A DNA stretch of 64,000 bases from Mariniflexile sp. TRM1-10 (GTDB lineage Bacteria; Bacteroidota; Bacteroidia; Flavobacteriales; Flavobacteriaceae): contig NZ_CP022985.1 of NCBI RefSeq assembly GCF_003425985.1, positions 2,021,501-2,085,500 of the forward strand. The letters are read 5' to 3'. Below are positions 1 to 7,279 of this stretch, piece after piece (the first letter of the stretch is position 1; each line of letters opens with the position of its first letter). The notes below the pieces were generated by a model, which made no database searches, was not told the DNA's origin, and saw only the letters and a list, made by a program, of their open reading frames with translations. A program made the translations under genes and the position numbers.

Positions 1-163
1 CCATGAGATAGATACCATCTGCGATGCCATAGAGGCTGTGGCAGCCAATTATGATATTTGGGGCAAAGACTATGAATATGATGCCCTAAAAAATGATTAT
101 ATAAATTTAAAACCAGACCATGAACAGTTGCAAGTAACCGAAACTTGGTTTAATCTATCATAA
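1..163 (+). CDS. 3' end of an unidentified gene (partial)
   Basis: An open frame enters from the left edge (codons in frame from base 2) and stops at TAA 161-163, giving 53 residues. The tail is acidic and rich in Asp, Tyr and Asn, and ends in TWFNLS. I do not recognise the family. The gene points toward the minus-strand XRE regulator and is separated from its stop by about 145 bp in which I see no gene. A link to that regulator, for example a toxin-antitoxin type pair, is possible but nothing in the sequence shows it. Confidence 0.5.
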   Translation, partial: HEIDTICDAIEAVAANYDIWGKDYEYDALKNDYINLKPDHEQLQVTETWFNLS

Positions 164-309
164 AGAATACCACCATTCGTGATTTTGTAAGCGACTTATT
201 ATGCCAAATTATGGAGCAATTATGGAACATCTGAATATTAAAAAAACTAGAATAAATATGAATCCATACGAGAAACTATTATTGGTGCAGACCAATAGAG
301 CCAAGGCTA

Positions 310-798
310 TTATTGCTTTTTCCTTGTGGAGTAGTAATGGATGTTTTTCTTTTTTGATGCTTTGAGAATACCCATTTCAACCATTCTATTAAGTATAACG
401 GATATGGCTGCAGTAGAAGATTTTATTTGATAATTTTCCTCAAGTTCTCGTAGAATGTCATGAGCAGTTCTATCTTTTGAGAAGTAATTATCTGCCAAAT
501 ATAATTTTACCCGAGCAGTCAGACGGGATTTTTCTTTTCTAGAAGGCGATAATTCGTATCGTGTTTGAGGATCTATTTTTAAATCAAGAATGTCTTTCGG
601 ATGGGATTTAATGGCTTTACAGATTTCAACAAAGTAGCTTAAAGTTAATTCATTACCATCTTCAAGGCTTCGAATGGTGTTGTATGTGAATCCAGTCATT
701 TCAGATATATCTTCTATTTCTAACTCACTTTTAATTCTTTGAGTTTTTATCCTTTCCCCAATTTCTTTTAAAAGTTGTTCATTTTTATATTTAGCCAT
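310..798 (-). CDS. XRE-family helix-turn-helix transcriptional regulator
   Basis: This 162-aa protein has an N-terminal Cro/C1-type HTH (about residues 9-65, with ISEMTGFTYNTIRSLEDG as the core two helices). A C-terminal stretch (about 95-160) looks like a winged-helix or homeodomain-like segment and ends in a basic tail (KKKNIHYYSTRKKQ). I chose the ATG at 798, which starts MAKYKNEQ, over an upstream in-frame ATG at 828 that would add a hydrophobic decapeptide not expected in a DNA-binding protein. It is transcribed divergently from the sigma-factor module. Target and ligand are unknown. Its HTH assignment rests on pattern reading and is fairly secure. Confidence 0.75.
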   Translation of the reverse strand: MAKYKNEQLLKEIGERIKTQRIKSELEIEDISEMTGFTYNTIRSLEDGNELTLSYFVEICKAIKSHPKDILDLKIDPQTRYELSPSRKEKSRLTARVKLYLADNYFSKDRTAHDILRELEENYQIKSSTAAISVILNRMVEMGILKASKKKNIHYYSTRKKQ

Positions 799-989
799 AA
801 TCAAATTGAACAAAATATAGAACAACATAAAATAATTTATAATGAAATTTTGTTGTTAATAAAATTAGTTATATCTTGACATAATAATTAGTGAATTGCA
901 ATTCTTTTGTATTAATATATTAGAAGCATTCGCTTTGAATTTCGTCTTAGAAAACTGGTAATTTTAAAAGGAACGAAATGATAGGTAAG

Positions 990-1077
990 ATGCTCACGTC
1001 TTAGGGCGTGGGCTCACTTATTGTTCCTCGGTATACCAGTACCTCTAAGGCAGTAAGCTGAGTTCCACGCCTTTTTT
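990..1077 (+). ncRNA. candidate structured leader RNA / attenuator, copy A
   Basis: The region can fold into a long hairpin: GGCGTGG (1005-1011) with CCACGCC (1065-1071), CTCA (1013-1016) with TGAG (1059-1062), and CTTATT (1017-1022) with AGTAAG (1052-1057). Six T residues (1072-1077) follow, as in an intrinsic terminator. The 5' arm could instead pair with GCTCACG (992-998), so two folds compete. The paralogous copy at 3075-3170 keeps the fold with paired base changes. It lies about 110 bp before the 115-aa gene of the sigma module. No known RNA family is recognised. Confidence 0.5.
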
Positions 1078-1185
1078 GTTCCCGTACACTAAGGGTTTAA
1101 TGGGTCATTGACCTTGTTTTTCAGGTAACTTCAACTTTACATAATACTATAAAAGAAGCATGTATTAACCCTAAACCTGACCCTC

Positions 1186-1533
1186 ATGGAAGACAACAAG
1201 AAACCTATAGACCCCAACTCCTTTATACTGCCACAGCACGATATTTTAGACTCACTGGCCCTGTTGCTGGACAGGTCAAGCCTTAGCAATGCCGTTAAGG
1301 AGCACTGTGGCACGGCGCTCAAGGTTATGGGCATTATATATACCGACCTGGCATACAATACGGGAACACAGCTTTTATCAAGAAAAGAATTCGACACGTT
1401 CTATGGATCGTTACCAAGCGTATATTTTACCAATAGGGAACTGGTATCCATCGATACACTGACCAAGAACATAAAAAGGTGCATCGAAACAAATGACGTT
1501 GTGTCCATTGGCAGGGAAGGCACAAAGCCATGA
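1186..1533 (+). CDS. hypothetical protein preceding the ECF sigma gene
   Basis: This 115-aa protein has no signal peptide or membrane segment and no domain I recognise. It is predicted to be mostly helical and cytoplasmic. Its stop codon overlaps the start of the sigma gene (ATGA at 1530-1533), so the two are probably translationally coupled. A decayed relative of its last 35 codons survives in the same position of the second module (3183-3290), which supports a real gene that once belonged to both copies. A role in sigma control is only an inference from position. Confidence 0.6.
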   Translation: MEDNKKPIDPNSFILPQHDILDSLALLLDRSSLSNAVKEHCGTALKVMGIIYTDLAYNTGTQLLSRKEFDTFYGSLPSVYFTNRELVSIDTLTKNIKRCIETNDVVSIGREGTKP

Positions 1534-2078
1534 GAGAAGGCAGAAAAGAACCAACACTTAAGGACTATAATACGCTTTTTAAGAGTTTGTACCCACAGCT
1601 TTGCGTATTCGCATACAAATACCTTGATAATTTGGAGGCTTCAAAAGATGTTGTCCAGGAGGTTTTTATCAAGGTATGGGAAGACAAAACTACTTTTCAA
1701 GATGAAAGCCATACCACCGGCTATTTTTATAAAGCCGTAAAAAACAGATGCCTCAATCATCTAAAGAGCAAACGTCACCTGCTAACGGAACGTTATGGGC
1801 AGGAAAATCCAGAAATCTATGAGACTGAAGAATTCCTTATGTCCGAGGCCGTAGTCGTGGAAACCACCGTTATCATAGAAAATGCCATCAAAACACTACC
1901 GGCCAAAGCGGCCCAGGTGATAAGGCTCAGCATCAAGGACTATACAAACGATGAGATTGCCAAGGCACTGTCCATTTCCGTCAATACCGTCAAGGACCAT
2001 AAAAAAGTGGCATACCGCAAATTAAGAAAGCTTCTGGGGTTTTTAAGGCAGGTTCTGGGGATTTTGGCTATTGGATAA
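1530..2078 (+). CDS. ECF-type RNA polymerase sigma factor, copy 1
   Basis: This is a 182-aa sigma-70 family ECF factor of the Bacteroidota expansion type. Region 2 is at about residues 18-85 (VVQEVFIKVWEDK) and region 4 at about 118-165 (DEIAKALSISVNTVKDHKK, the -35 recognition HTH). By my count it differs from copy 2 (3616-4137) at 15 of 173 aligned residues. It carries a 9-residue C-terminal extension because the TGA that ends copy 2 is absent. ECF factors like this are normally held by a FecR anti-sigma protein and released when a TonB-dependent receptor signals. Here the downstream fecR is broken, so the protein may be unrestrained or held by the other FecR. Confidence 0.88.
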   Translation: MREGRKEPTLKDYNTLFKSLYPQLCVFAYKYLDNLEASKDVVQEVFIKVWEDKTTFQDESHTTGYFYKAVKNRCLNHLKSKRHLLTERYGQENPEIYETEEFLMSEAVVVETTVIIENAIKTLPAKAAQVIRLSIKDYTNDEIAKALSISVNTVKDHKKVAYRKLRKLLGFLRQVLGILAIG

Positions 2079-2424
2079 TCAAAAGAATATCTTGGTGCTT
2101 TAAACTGGAGTTCGACATCAGGATAAAAAATCTAATTTATATCAATAATAGGTTTTATCAGGCTCATGCTTTGACTACATATGACATTAAACGCTTAGAA
2201 AAGATAGCGAATAATTATTTATGACCTATGAATTTTAGTCCATTAGCCAGTTAAAAGTAGAATGTCACGTTGAGCTTATCGAAGACGGTTTCATAAGATG
2301 TGCCAAATCATTCATGGTACTTAAACCGAACCTGCGTTTTGAAAAAAAGTATTGTAGTTATACCACCCGTTTTTGTTTTTTGTTGTTATATATAAGAACG
2401 TGTTCTAAAAGCAAAGTATTCTGA
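2079..2424 (+). other. intergenic region before fecR copy 1, partly conserved with copy 2
   Basis: I see no gene here. The second half (about 2270-2424) is homologous to 5455-5626 in front of the intact fecR: both contain a degenerate TTGAGCTTATCGAAG-type palindromic repeat piece, ATAAGATGTG, and a TATACCACCCGTTTTT block followed by TTTTTTGTTGT. Conservation of that block just upstream of both fecR genes suggests a leader or promoter element. Confidence 0.45.
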
Positions 2425-3040
2425 ATGGGAAATTCCAATAAAGCAAAACCACTTTCAATAAAATTAATAAAAAATGCAAACTCCCGCGAATTCGAAAAAT
2501 CCGGTTTCTTCAAAAAAACGAAAGAGTACATATGTTTGGGCATTCGAGAAGGTAAATGCTTGAACCTTTTAAAGACCATTGAAACGGAAAAAGGTTGGAA
2601 AATGGTTCGAAGTAAGATGCATGTACCGATAAGAAAATTAAAATATGCCGTTGCCGCATCCGTACTTTTAATTGTCGCTCTAACCATATTCTTAAATAAA
2701 GATGAGACTAATAGCTATACCACATTGGTAGCGGGCAAAGTAAGCGTAAAAGTAGACCCAGCACTCAACACCCAACGTCCAATAACCAGAATACTGGCAC
2801 CTAGCCAACAATCAAATCTAGATTTTCAATCTAATGATATGAGGGTTACAACTGTAAATGGGATTAATAGCCTCATCTCAAGGAAAGATGGTGTTTTCGA
2901 TTTTGAAAGAAAACCATTAAAAAAATATTATGACTCTAATTAAAGAGGTATTATGACTGTATTATTGCGTTGGTATAATATGGAAATTGTATTTGTAAAT
3001 AAAAACCTTAAAGACGAAAAGTCTATGGGTTCTCTCGGTA
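2425..3040 (+). pseudogene. fecR anti-sigma gene, internally deleted and truncated (copy 1)
   Basis: The reading frame 2425-2943 encodes the N-terminal sigma-binding part, the membrane helix (VAASVLLIVALTIFLN) and a piece of the periplasmic FecR domain. About 145 codons are missing compared with the intact paralog at 5627-6805. The junction lies at an ATAAAG hexamer present at both borders in the intact copy, which points to a microhomology deletion. A small duplication then brings a stop at 2941, but DUF4974-like residues (VLLRWYNMEIVFVNK) continue in another frame to about 3040. The product would lack most of the FecR domain and the C-terminal receptor-contact domain. Confidence 0.8.
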
Positions 3041-3074
3041 AAAGATTTTCCTTTGGATCCCATTTTCAAAAAAA

Positions 3075-3170
3075 GATGCCCACGTATTAGAGCGCGGGCA
3101 TTTCACTTATTTGTGCGACACGGTGCCAAACAGACTTTGAAAAAGCTAAGATGCGTTCCGCGCCTTTTTT
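3075..3170 (+). ncRNA. candidate structured leader RNA / attenuator, copy B
   Basis: This is the paralog of the element at 990-1077. GCGCGG (3092-3097) pairs with CCGCGC (3158-3163), GCAT (3098-3101) with ATGC (3151-3154) and CTTA (3105-3108) with TAAG (3147-3150), followed by T6 (3165-3170). Relative to copy A, a T-A pair became C-G in the outer helix, and the CTCA/TGAG helix became GCAT/ATGC, so both partners changed together. The competing 5' hairpin (GATGCCCACG from 3075) is also kept. The loop sequence differs greatly. Confidence 0.5.
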
Positions 3171-3182
3171 GTTTCTAAACCC

Positions 3183-3290
3183 ATACCGTATTAATAATTG
3201 GGAGCTAGTGTCTATCGGGACACTGACCAAGAACATAAAAAGGGAATTTAAACAAATGAAATTATGGTCAGTAACAAGGAAGGAGTAATT
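3183..3290 (+). pseudogene. remnant of the 115-aa gene of the sigma module (copy 2)
   Basis: Translated in the frame starting YRINNWELVSIGTLTKNIKR, the segment matches the C-terminal third of the 115-aa protein at 1186-1533 (ELVSIDTLTKNIKR). After a frameshift the match continues as ETNEI and NKEG. The 5' two thirds are missing. A MITE-like element begins directly at 3291, just where the gene should end, so deletion and insertion both contributed to the loss. Confidence 0.7.
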
Positions 3291-3503
3291 GAAGTGGTTT
3301 AAACTTTTTCGATTGAAGCAGGACGGAGCGTAAAAAATAACCCAGTGGGTTATTTTAGCGAACGGGCCAGCCAGCGCAATGGTAATTTTACTCAATCGAA
3401 GCCTTTTTAGAGTTGCATAGCATTGCTACGGAAAGAAAAAAAGACGTAGAGTGGGTAAAAAAGGGCGATTTTTTAGCCAATTGGAAAAAGTTTAAACCAC
3501 TTC
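3291..3503. repeat. MITE-like element with GAAGTGGTTTAAACTTTTT inverted ends, copy 1
   Basis: This 213-bp element is bounded by inverted repeats (GAAGTGGTTTAAACTTTTT at the left, its complement at 3485-3503). Its interior, read in reverse, matches the element at 17523-17682 over most of its length and has an additional roughly 53-bp block with the hairpin AATAACCCACTGGGTTATT. No transposase is encoded; the short open frames inside are by-products. It separates the 115-aa remnant from the sigma gene of copy 2. Confidence 0.75.
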
Positions 3504-3615
3504 ATAATCATTTAAGCCTAGAAAAGGGCGAAAAATATCTAGATGACATGTTTTATCTCAACCAAAGTCATTTATTATTTGCTATAATTTTGACTAATTC
3601 TATTCTAATAAAGCC

Positions 3616-4137
3616 ATGAGGGAAGGCAAAAAAGAATTAACACTTAAGGACTACAACACGCTTTTTAAGAGCCTGTACCCACAGCTATGTGTATTCGCAT
3701 ATAAGTACCTTGATAATTTAGAGACCTCAAAAGACATCGTTCAGGAGGTTTTCATCAAGGTATGGGAAGATAAAACCGTTTTTCAAGATGAAAACCATAC
3801 CACCGGCTATTTTTATAAAGCCGTAAAAAATAAATGCCTCAACCACCTAAAAAGCAAACGGCACCAGCTAACAGAACGTTATGGGCAGGAAAACATGGAA
3901 ACCCATGAGACGGAAGAATTCCTTATGTCCGAGGCCGTGGTACTGGAAACCACCGTTATCATAGAAAACGCCATCAGAACACTACCGGACAAAGCGGCCC
4001 AGGTGATAAGGCTCAGCATCAAGGACTACACCAATGATGAGATAGCCAAGACACTGTCCATCTCTGTCAATACCGTCAAAGACCATAAAAAAGTGGCCTA
4101 CCGTAAATTAAGAAAGCTTTTGGGTTTTTTAAGATGA
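3616..4137 (+). CDS. ECF-type RNA polymerase sigma factor, copy 2
   Basis: This is a 173-aa ECF sigma-70 factor with region 2 (about residues 18-85, including IVQEVFIKVWEDK) and region 4 (about 118-165, SISVNTVKDHKKVAYRKLR). It lies upstream of an intact fecR (5627), with a minus-strand DUF6520 gene between them. A SusC receptor with an STN domain lies further downstream. This is the usual three-part trans-envelope signalling set, so this copy is the likelier regulator of the SusC/SusD locus. The start is the ATG within ATGAGGGAAGG, the same as in copy 1, although the gene that once overlapped it is gone. Confidence 0.88.
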   Translation: MREGKKELTLKDYNTLFKSLYPQLCVFAYKYLDNLETSKDIVQEVFIKVWEDKTVFQDENHTTGYFYKAVKNKCLNHLKSKRHQLTERYGQENMETHETEEFLMSEAVVLETTVIIENAIRTLPDKAAQVIRLSIKDYTNDEIAKTLSISVNTVKDHKKVAYRKLRKLLGFLR

Positions 4138-4175
4138 GTGGAATCGTGAAAATGGTGAATCGTGAGATGTGGATG

Positions 4176-4221
4176 TCCCTGATATATAAATTGACTTTTT
4201 GTGGTCAACCTATATCAGGGA
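4176..4221 (+). terminator. long imperfect inverted repeat after sigma copy 2
   Basis: TCCCTGATATA (4176-4186) pairs with TATATCAGGGA (4211-4221), and an inner TTGAC/GTCAA pair closes a T-rich loop. It lies 40 bp after the sigma stop codon and may end or stabilise that transcript, but there is no strong T run behind it. Confidence 0.4.
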
Positions 4222-4310
4222 TTTACATAAGTGTAAAGAAAAAAAAACATTCTTTTATTATACAGAAATTTCAAAGCTTAAATGATATAATTCAGAAAGT
4301 CAGCACTTAA

Positions 4311-4337
4311 AAAAGGTGTCCAAAACCGACACCTTTT
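4311..4337 (-). terminator. intrinsic terminator of the DUF6520 gene
   Basis: AAAAGGTGTC (4311-4320) and GACACCTTTT (4328-4337) form a hairpin with a 7-nt loop. Read on the minus strand it is followed by T-rich sequence. It sits about 30 bp downstream of the minus-strand stop at 4369. Confidence 0.6.
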
Positions 4338-4368
4338 CACTAATTTACTAACCTTTGCAAAACCACTG

Positions 4369-4650
4369 TTAAGGTTTATATAGGAGAATATTACATTTGC
4401 CTCCTGCGTTTTTTAAAAACAACTGACGCTCGATACCAAATATTACAGCGGTACAAATCTCACAACCACAAGTGTCACAGTCAACAACAACCTGTGTACA
4501 GTTATTTTCATCAGGGTTTTGGTAGAATGCTGCAGTAACAGGAGTCTCCTCCACCATACTATTTCCGGCAGGAGTAAATGCAAGCGATACGCTAATGGCA
4601 AACAGCAATGCAAAAGCCGGTAAAACGATTTTAAAAATTTTTGATTTCAT
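4369..4650 (-). CDS. DUF6520 family small secreted protein, copy 1
   Basis: This 93-aa protein begins MKSKIFKIVLPAFALLFAIS, a signal peptide ending near AFTPA. A short mature part of about 70 residues follows, with YQNPDENNC and five further cysteines (CDTCGCEIC and GGKC). It matches the DUF6520 family, small exported Bacteroidota proteins of unknown function. I start it at the ATG at 4650. An upstream in-frame ATG (4683, MTFKKQ) belongs to a leader that also precedes the metallopeptidase gene at 39453. A paralog lies at 26562-26876 at the end of an operon; here the upstream operon genes are deleted except for a fragment. Confidence 0.75.
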   Translation of the reverse strand: MKSKIFKIVLPAFALLFAISVSLAFTPAGNSMVEETPVTAAFYQNPDENNCTQVVVDCDTCGCEICTAVIFGIERQLFLKNAGGKCNILLYKP

Positions 4651-4752
4651 AATGTAAATATTTAATTGTTTTTTAAATGTCATATGGTATCGCCTTTTTT
4701 TTATAGGTATTTGTTTTCAACAAACTTGTTGTTAATGGCGATTTCATAATAT
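4651..4752 (-). promoter_or_regulatory. leader shared with the metallopeptidase gene at 39453
   Basis: Read on the minus strand the segment contains TTATGAAATCGCCATTAAC, then an A-rich run and GGCGAT (an ATCGCC/GGCGAT stem), then CATATGACATTTAAAAAAC and the start codon. The same blocks in the same order precede 39453. It may be a structured 5' untranslated region, or encode a short leader MTFKKQ in frame with the gene. Confidence 0.45.
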
Positions 4753-4842
4753 TTAAATTACATGTTAATGACCTACTCTTTTTTACGGGTTTTCGGTCTT
4801 ATCCCTGACTGCAGTATTTTAATCGGTAATCGGTGGAATAAC

Positions 4843-4952
4843 GATATGGTTACCGATACGCCCTATGGATTTATAGTTTGGTACTTGAATGTTCTTAGTT
4901 TGTCCGTTCCTATATCCCCTGTATAAAAGCCAAATTGACAGCTGTTTTACAT
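4843..4952 (-). pseudogene. remnant of the membrane-anchored orphan gene (paralog of 26958-28079)
   Basis: The minus-strand translation contains NSCQFGFYTGDI and DKLRTFKYQTIN, then a stop and frameshift. It matches NSYQFSFYVADI and QKLTTFQVLND near the end of the 373-aa protein encoded at 26958-28079. The fragment is directly joined to the promoter repeats at 4962-5057, so an internal deletion removed the MauE-like gene and most of this gene while leaving promoter and DUF6520 gene. Confidence 0.7.
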
Positions 4953-4961
4953 GGGGTTATA

Positions 4962-5057
4962 TAAAGATGGGTAAAAAAACTTATTCTTAAGGGATAAAAA
5001 CTTGTCTTAGACGGATAGAACTTGTCTCTGGAGGAAAATAACTTGTCCGAGAGGGAT
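4962..5057 (-). promoter_or_regulatory. direct-repeat operator/promoter, copy A
   Basis: Four repeats carry CTTATT (4980) and CTTGTC (5001, 5021, 5042) on the plus strand, spaced 21, 20 and 21 bp, each with a GGAT-like tail. On the minus strand the promoter-proximal repeat ends in AATAAGTTTT, followed 14 nt later by the end of a -7 candidate CATCTTTA (4962-4969). Spacing is identical to copies B, C and D. It now drives only a remnant and the DUF6520 gene. Confidence 0.6.
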
Positions 5058-5454
5058 TAGTTGCGTGAATATCAATAAAGAAGCTTCGATAGACTATGCT
5101 TCGACAAGCTCAGCATGACAGCACTAAACATTAAGAATTCATAAACATCCAGCATTTGTCAGTCGGAGGGATTATTTTTATTCTAAAAAAAGCAATATAG
5201 AATGATGTTTAGTTTGTCAGATAGGAGCCTGTCAAAGTCCAATTCTTAGTACCTCGACATGTAGCTACGACAAGTATGGTTAGATGCTTCTCTGTCAGGC
5301 TAAGGATTCCAAGATTTCTTCTAAAAGCACTTCGACAAGCTCAGTGTGACAAATTTATTTACCCTCTTACTTTTATAGTTCCCCTGTGAGACAGCTTGTC
5401 GTTTGTCAGACTGAGCTTGTCGAAGTCACAATTTTAAAAAACGTCATAGATAGT
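5058..5454. repeat. cluster of REP-like palindromic repeats
   Basis: I see no gene here. The stretch holds several copies or halves of a palindromic unit with CTTCGACAAGCTCAGCATGA and its complement (TGAGCTTGTCGAAGTC), at about 5095-5125, 5330-5352 and 5405-5432. They resemble the dispersed intergenic palindromes common in flavobacterial genomes and recur in this window near 20460, 20770 and 55260. Confidence 0.6.
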
Positions 5455-5626
5455 TTGTCGAAGATGATTACATAAGATGTGTAAAAATCATCCTTGGTGC
5501 TTAAGCCGAACGCCCATTATAAAAAAAACACGGTATTTATACCACCCGTTTTTTATTTTTTGTTGTAATGACTATTAAGAACCGAGTTCTAAAAAGGAAC
5601 AAGTTCTAACAGCAAATATATTCCGA

Positions 5627-6805
5627 ATGGAAAATTCTAATAAAATAAAATCACTTTCAAAAAAATTAGCAGCATCGCTCATAAAGAATGAAAGTTGCAG
5701 AGACTTCGAAAAATCTGATTTCTTCGATAAAAAAACGAAAGAACAGATGCTCTTGGACATCAAAGAAGGCAAGCGCCTAAGTCTTTTAAAGAGCATTGAA
5801 ACGGAAAAAGACTGGAAAATTGTTCGAAGTAAGATGCATGTGCCAATAAGGAAATTATTGTATTACAGATATGCTGCCGTAGCATCTGTCCTTTTAATTG
5901 TTGCATTGACTATTTTCTTAAATAAAGGAGACGATACCCCACAGTTCACAGAGCCAGTTATTGTAAACAACACGATAGAAGTAGGTTCAGATAAAGCCAT
6001 CCTAACTTTAGAAAGTGGGGAAGACGTCGTTCTGGGAAAAGGCAGAACCTATCAAGCATCCTATGTAACCAGTAACGGCGAGGAGATTGTGTACCAGACC
6101 GAAGACCGAAGACCGAAGACCGAAGCGATTGCCTATAACACATTAACGATTCCAAGAGGCGGTCAATTCTATATAAGATTATCCGATGGTACTAAAGTCT
6201 GGTTGAATTCTGAATCCCAGCTAAAATATCCGGTGAGTTTTATCGATGGAGAGGTTCGTCAGGTAGAACTCGTTTATGGCGAAGCCTATTTTGATGTGTC
6301 ACCAAGTACAGACCATAAGGGAGCAAAGTTTAAGGTGCTGAACCAATCCCAAGACGTTGAAGTATTAGGTACGGAATTCAATATAAAAGCCTATAAAGAT
6401 GAGACCCATATCTATACCACCTTGGTAGAGGGCAAAGTAAGCGTAAAAGTAAACCCAACACCCAACACCCAACACCCAACACCCAAAGTACTGGCACCTA
6501 ACCAACAATCAAGCCTTAATCTAAAAACTAATCATATAAGCATGACTTCGGTCGACGTCTATAATGTAACATCATGGAAAGACGGTGTTTTTAGTTTTGA
6601 GGATACATCTTTAAAAGACATTATGAAAGTACTATCAAGATGGTACGATATGGATGTGACCATTGAAAATAGGGTAAAAAAAGAAGAACGGTTTATTGGC
6701 ACGTTCAACAAAAGCAATAGTATTGAGGATATTCTAACAGCTATTAAGAATACCAATTTTATCAATAACTATGAAATAAACGATAAAAGGTTAATTATTA
6801 AATAA
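5627..6805 (+). CDS. fecR: FecR family anti-sigma factor
   Basis: This 392-aa protein has a charged cytoplasmic N-terminus (about 1-75, sigma binding), one membrane helix (about 80-96, AVASVLLIVALTIFL), a periplasmic FecR domain (about 170-290, with IPRGGQFYIRLSDGTKVWLN and EAYFDVSP) and a C-terminal DUF4974 domain (about 325-392, LKDIMKVLSRWYDMDV), which in this family contacts the STN domain of the receptor. It is the intact partner for the ECF sigma at 3616 and probably for the SusC at 9115. Two heptamer repeat tracts lie inside the gene (6097-6124 and 6453-6487), so copy-number slippage would shift the frame. Confidence 0.88.
   Translation: MENSNKIKSLSKKLAASLIKNESCRDFEKSDFFDKKTKEQMLLDIKEGKRLSLLKSIETEKDWKIVRSKMHVPIRKLLYYRYAAVASVLLIVALTIFLNKGDDTPQFTEPVIVNNTIEVGSDKAILTLESGEDVVLGKGRTYQASYVTSNGEEIVYQTEDRRPKTEAIAYNTLTIPRGGQFYIRLSDGTKVWLNSESQLKYPVSFIDGEVRQVELVYGEAYFDVSPSTDHKGAKFKVLNQSQDVEVLGTEFNIKAYKDETHIYTTLVEGKVSVKVNPTPNTQHPTPKVLAPNQQSSLNLKTNHISMTSVDVYNVTSWKDGVFSFEDTSLKDIMKVLSRWYDMDVTIENRVKKEERFIGTFNKSNSIEDILTAIKNTNFINNYEINDKRLIIK
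6097..6124 (+). repeat. heptamer tandem repeat (GACCGAA)4 inside fecR
   Basis: There are four perfect GACCGAA units. They encode a polar stretch (TEDRRPKTE) just before the FecR domain. A change by one unit would shift the reading frame. Confidence 0.85.
6453..6487 (+). repeat. heptamer tandem repeat (ACCCAAC)4-5 inside fecR
   Basis: Four perfect ACCCAAC units and a fifth ending in A encode a Pro/Thr/Asn-rich linker ([12 protein letters not shown]). The broken paralog has the same region as degenerate, non-repetitive sequence of equal length. Confidence 0.85.
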
Positions 6806-7091
6806 AGGTGGAACGTATTAAAATCAAGTGGTAGATGTTTGTGAACAAGTCATATGCATATGCACAAACAATTAGAACCTAATTAATTCTTTAAATCTGT
6901 AAATCATTTTAGTGAACCAGTCTGTAGTCAGATAGGAACAGGGAACCTAAAGTACAACACTTTTTTTTAACCTTTAGATAAATACAACACTGGTACTCAA
7001 TTTACCGCCTATTGGCAGGTGGGACTTGGATATGAAAAGAAATGCTTATGACTTTGGTTCAAGGCGAGTTCGTTTTAACAAACGTTTTATT

Positions 7092-7224
7092 CTAGTATAT
7101 GACCAAAACCCAAATATACTCAGATGTCAGTCTGAGCGCAGTCGAAGACATTGGAAATATTAGTTTTAATCGCATTTAGGCAGCTCTCAATGTGACACGA
7201 TTCAGTTTTTGTCATGTACTAAAA
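7092..7224. repeat. MITE-like element with TAGTACATGACAAAAA-type ends, copy 1
   Basis: The ends are TAGTATATGACCAAAA at the left and TTTTTGTCATGTACTAAAA at the right. The interior has CAGATGTCAGTCTGAGCGCA and CTCAATGTGACA, as in the better preserved copy at 48770-48927. It fills most of the 470-bp gap between fecR and the next gene; the rest shows no gene. Confidence 0.65.
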
Positions 7225-7279
7225 CACTATTATTTAAAATTATTAACTACTAATTATTAACCATTAAATACCCTTAATT

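Noticed and set aside
3087..3619. Two open frames over the 3291-3503 element (102 aa minus, 68 aa plus)
   Set aside because: They lie in the MITE-like repeat and its flanks, have no consistent domain, and the similar element at 17523 does not keep them open.
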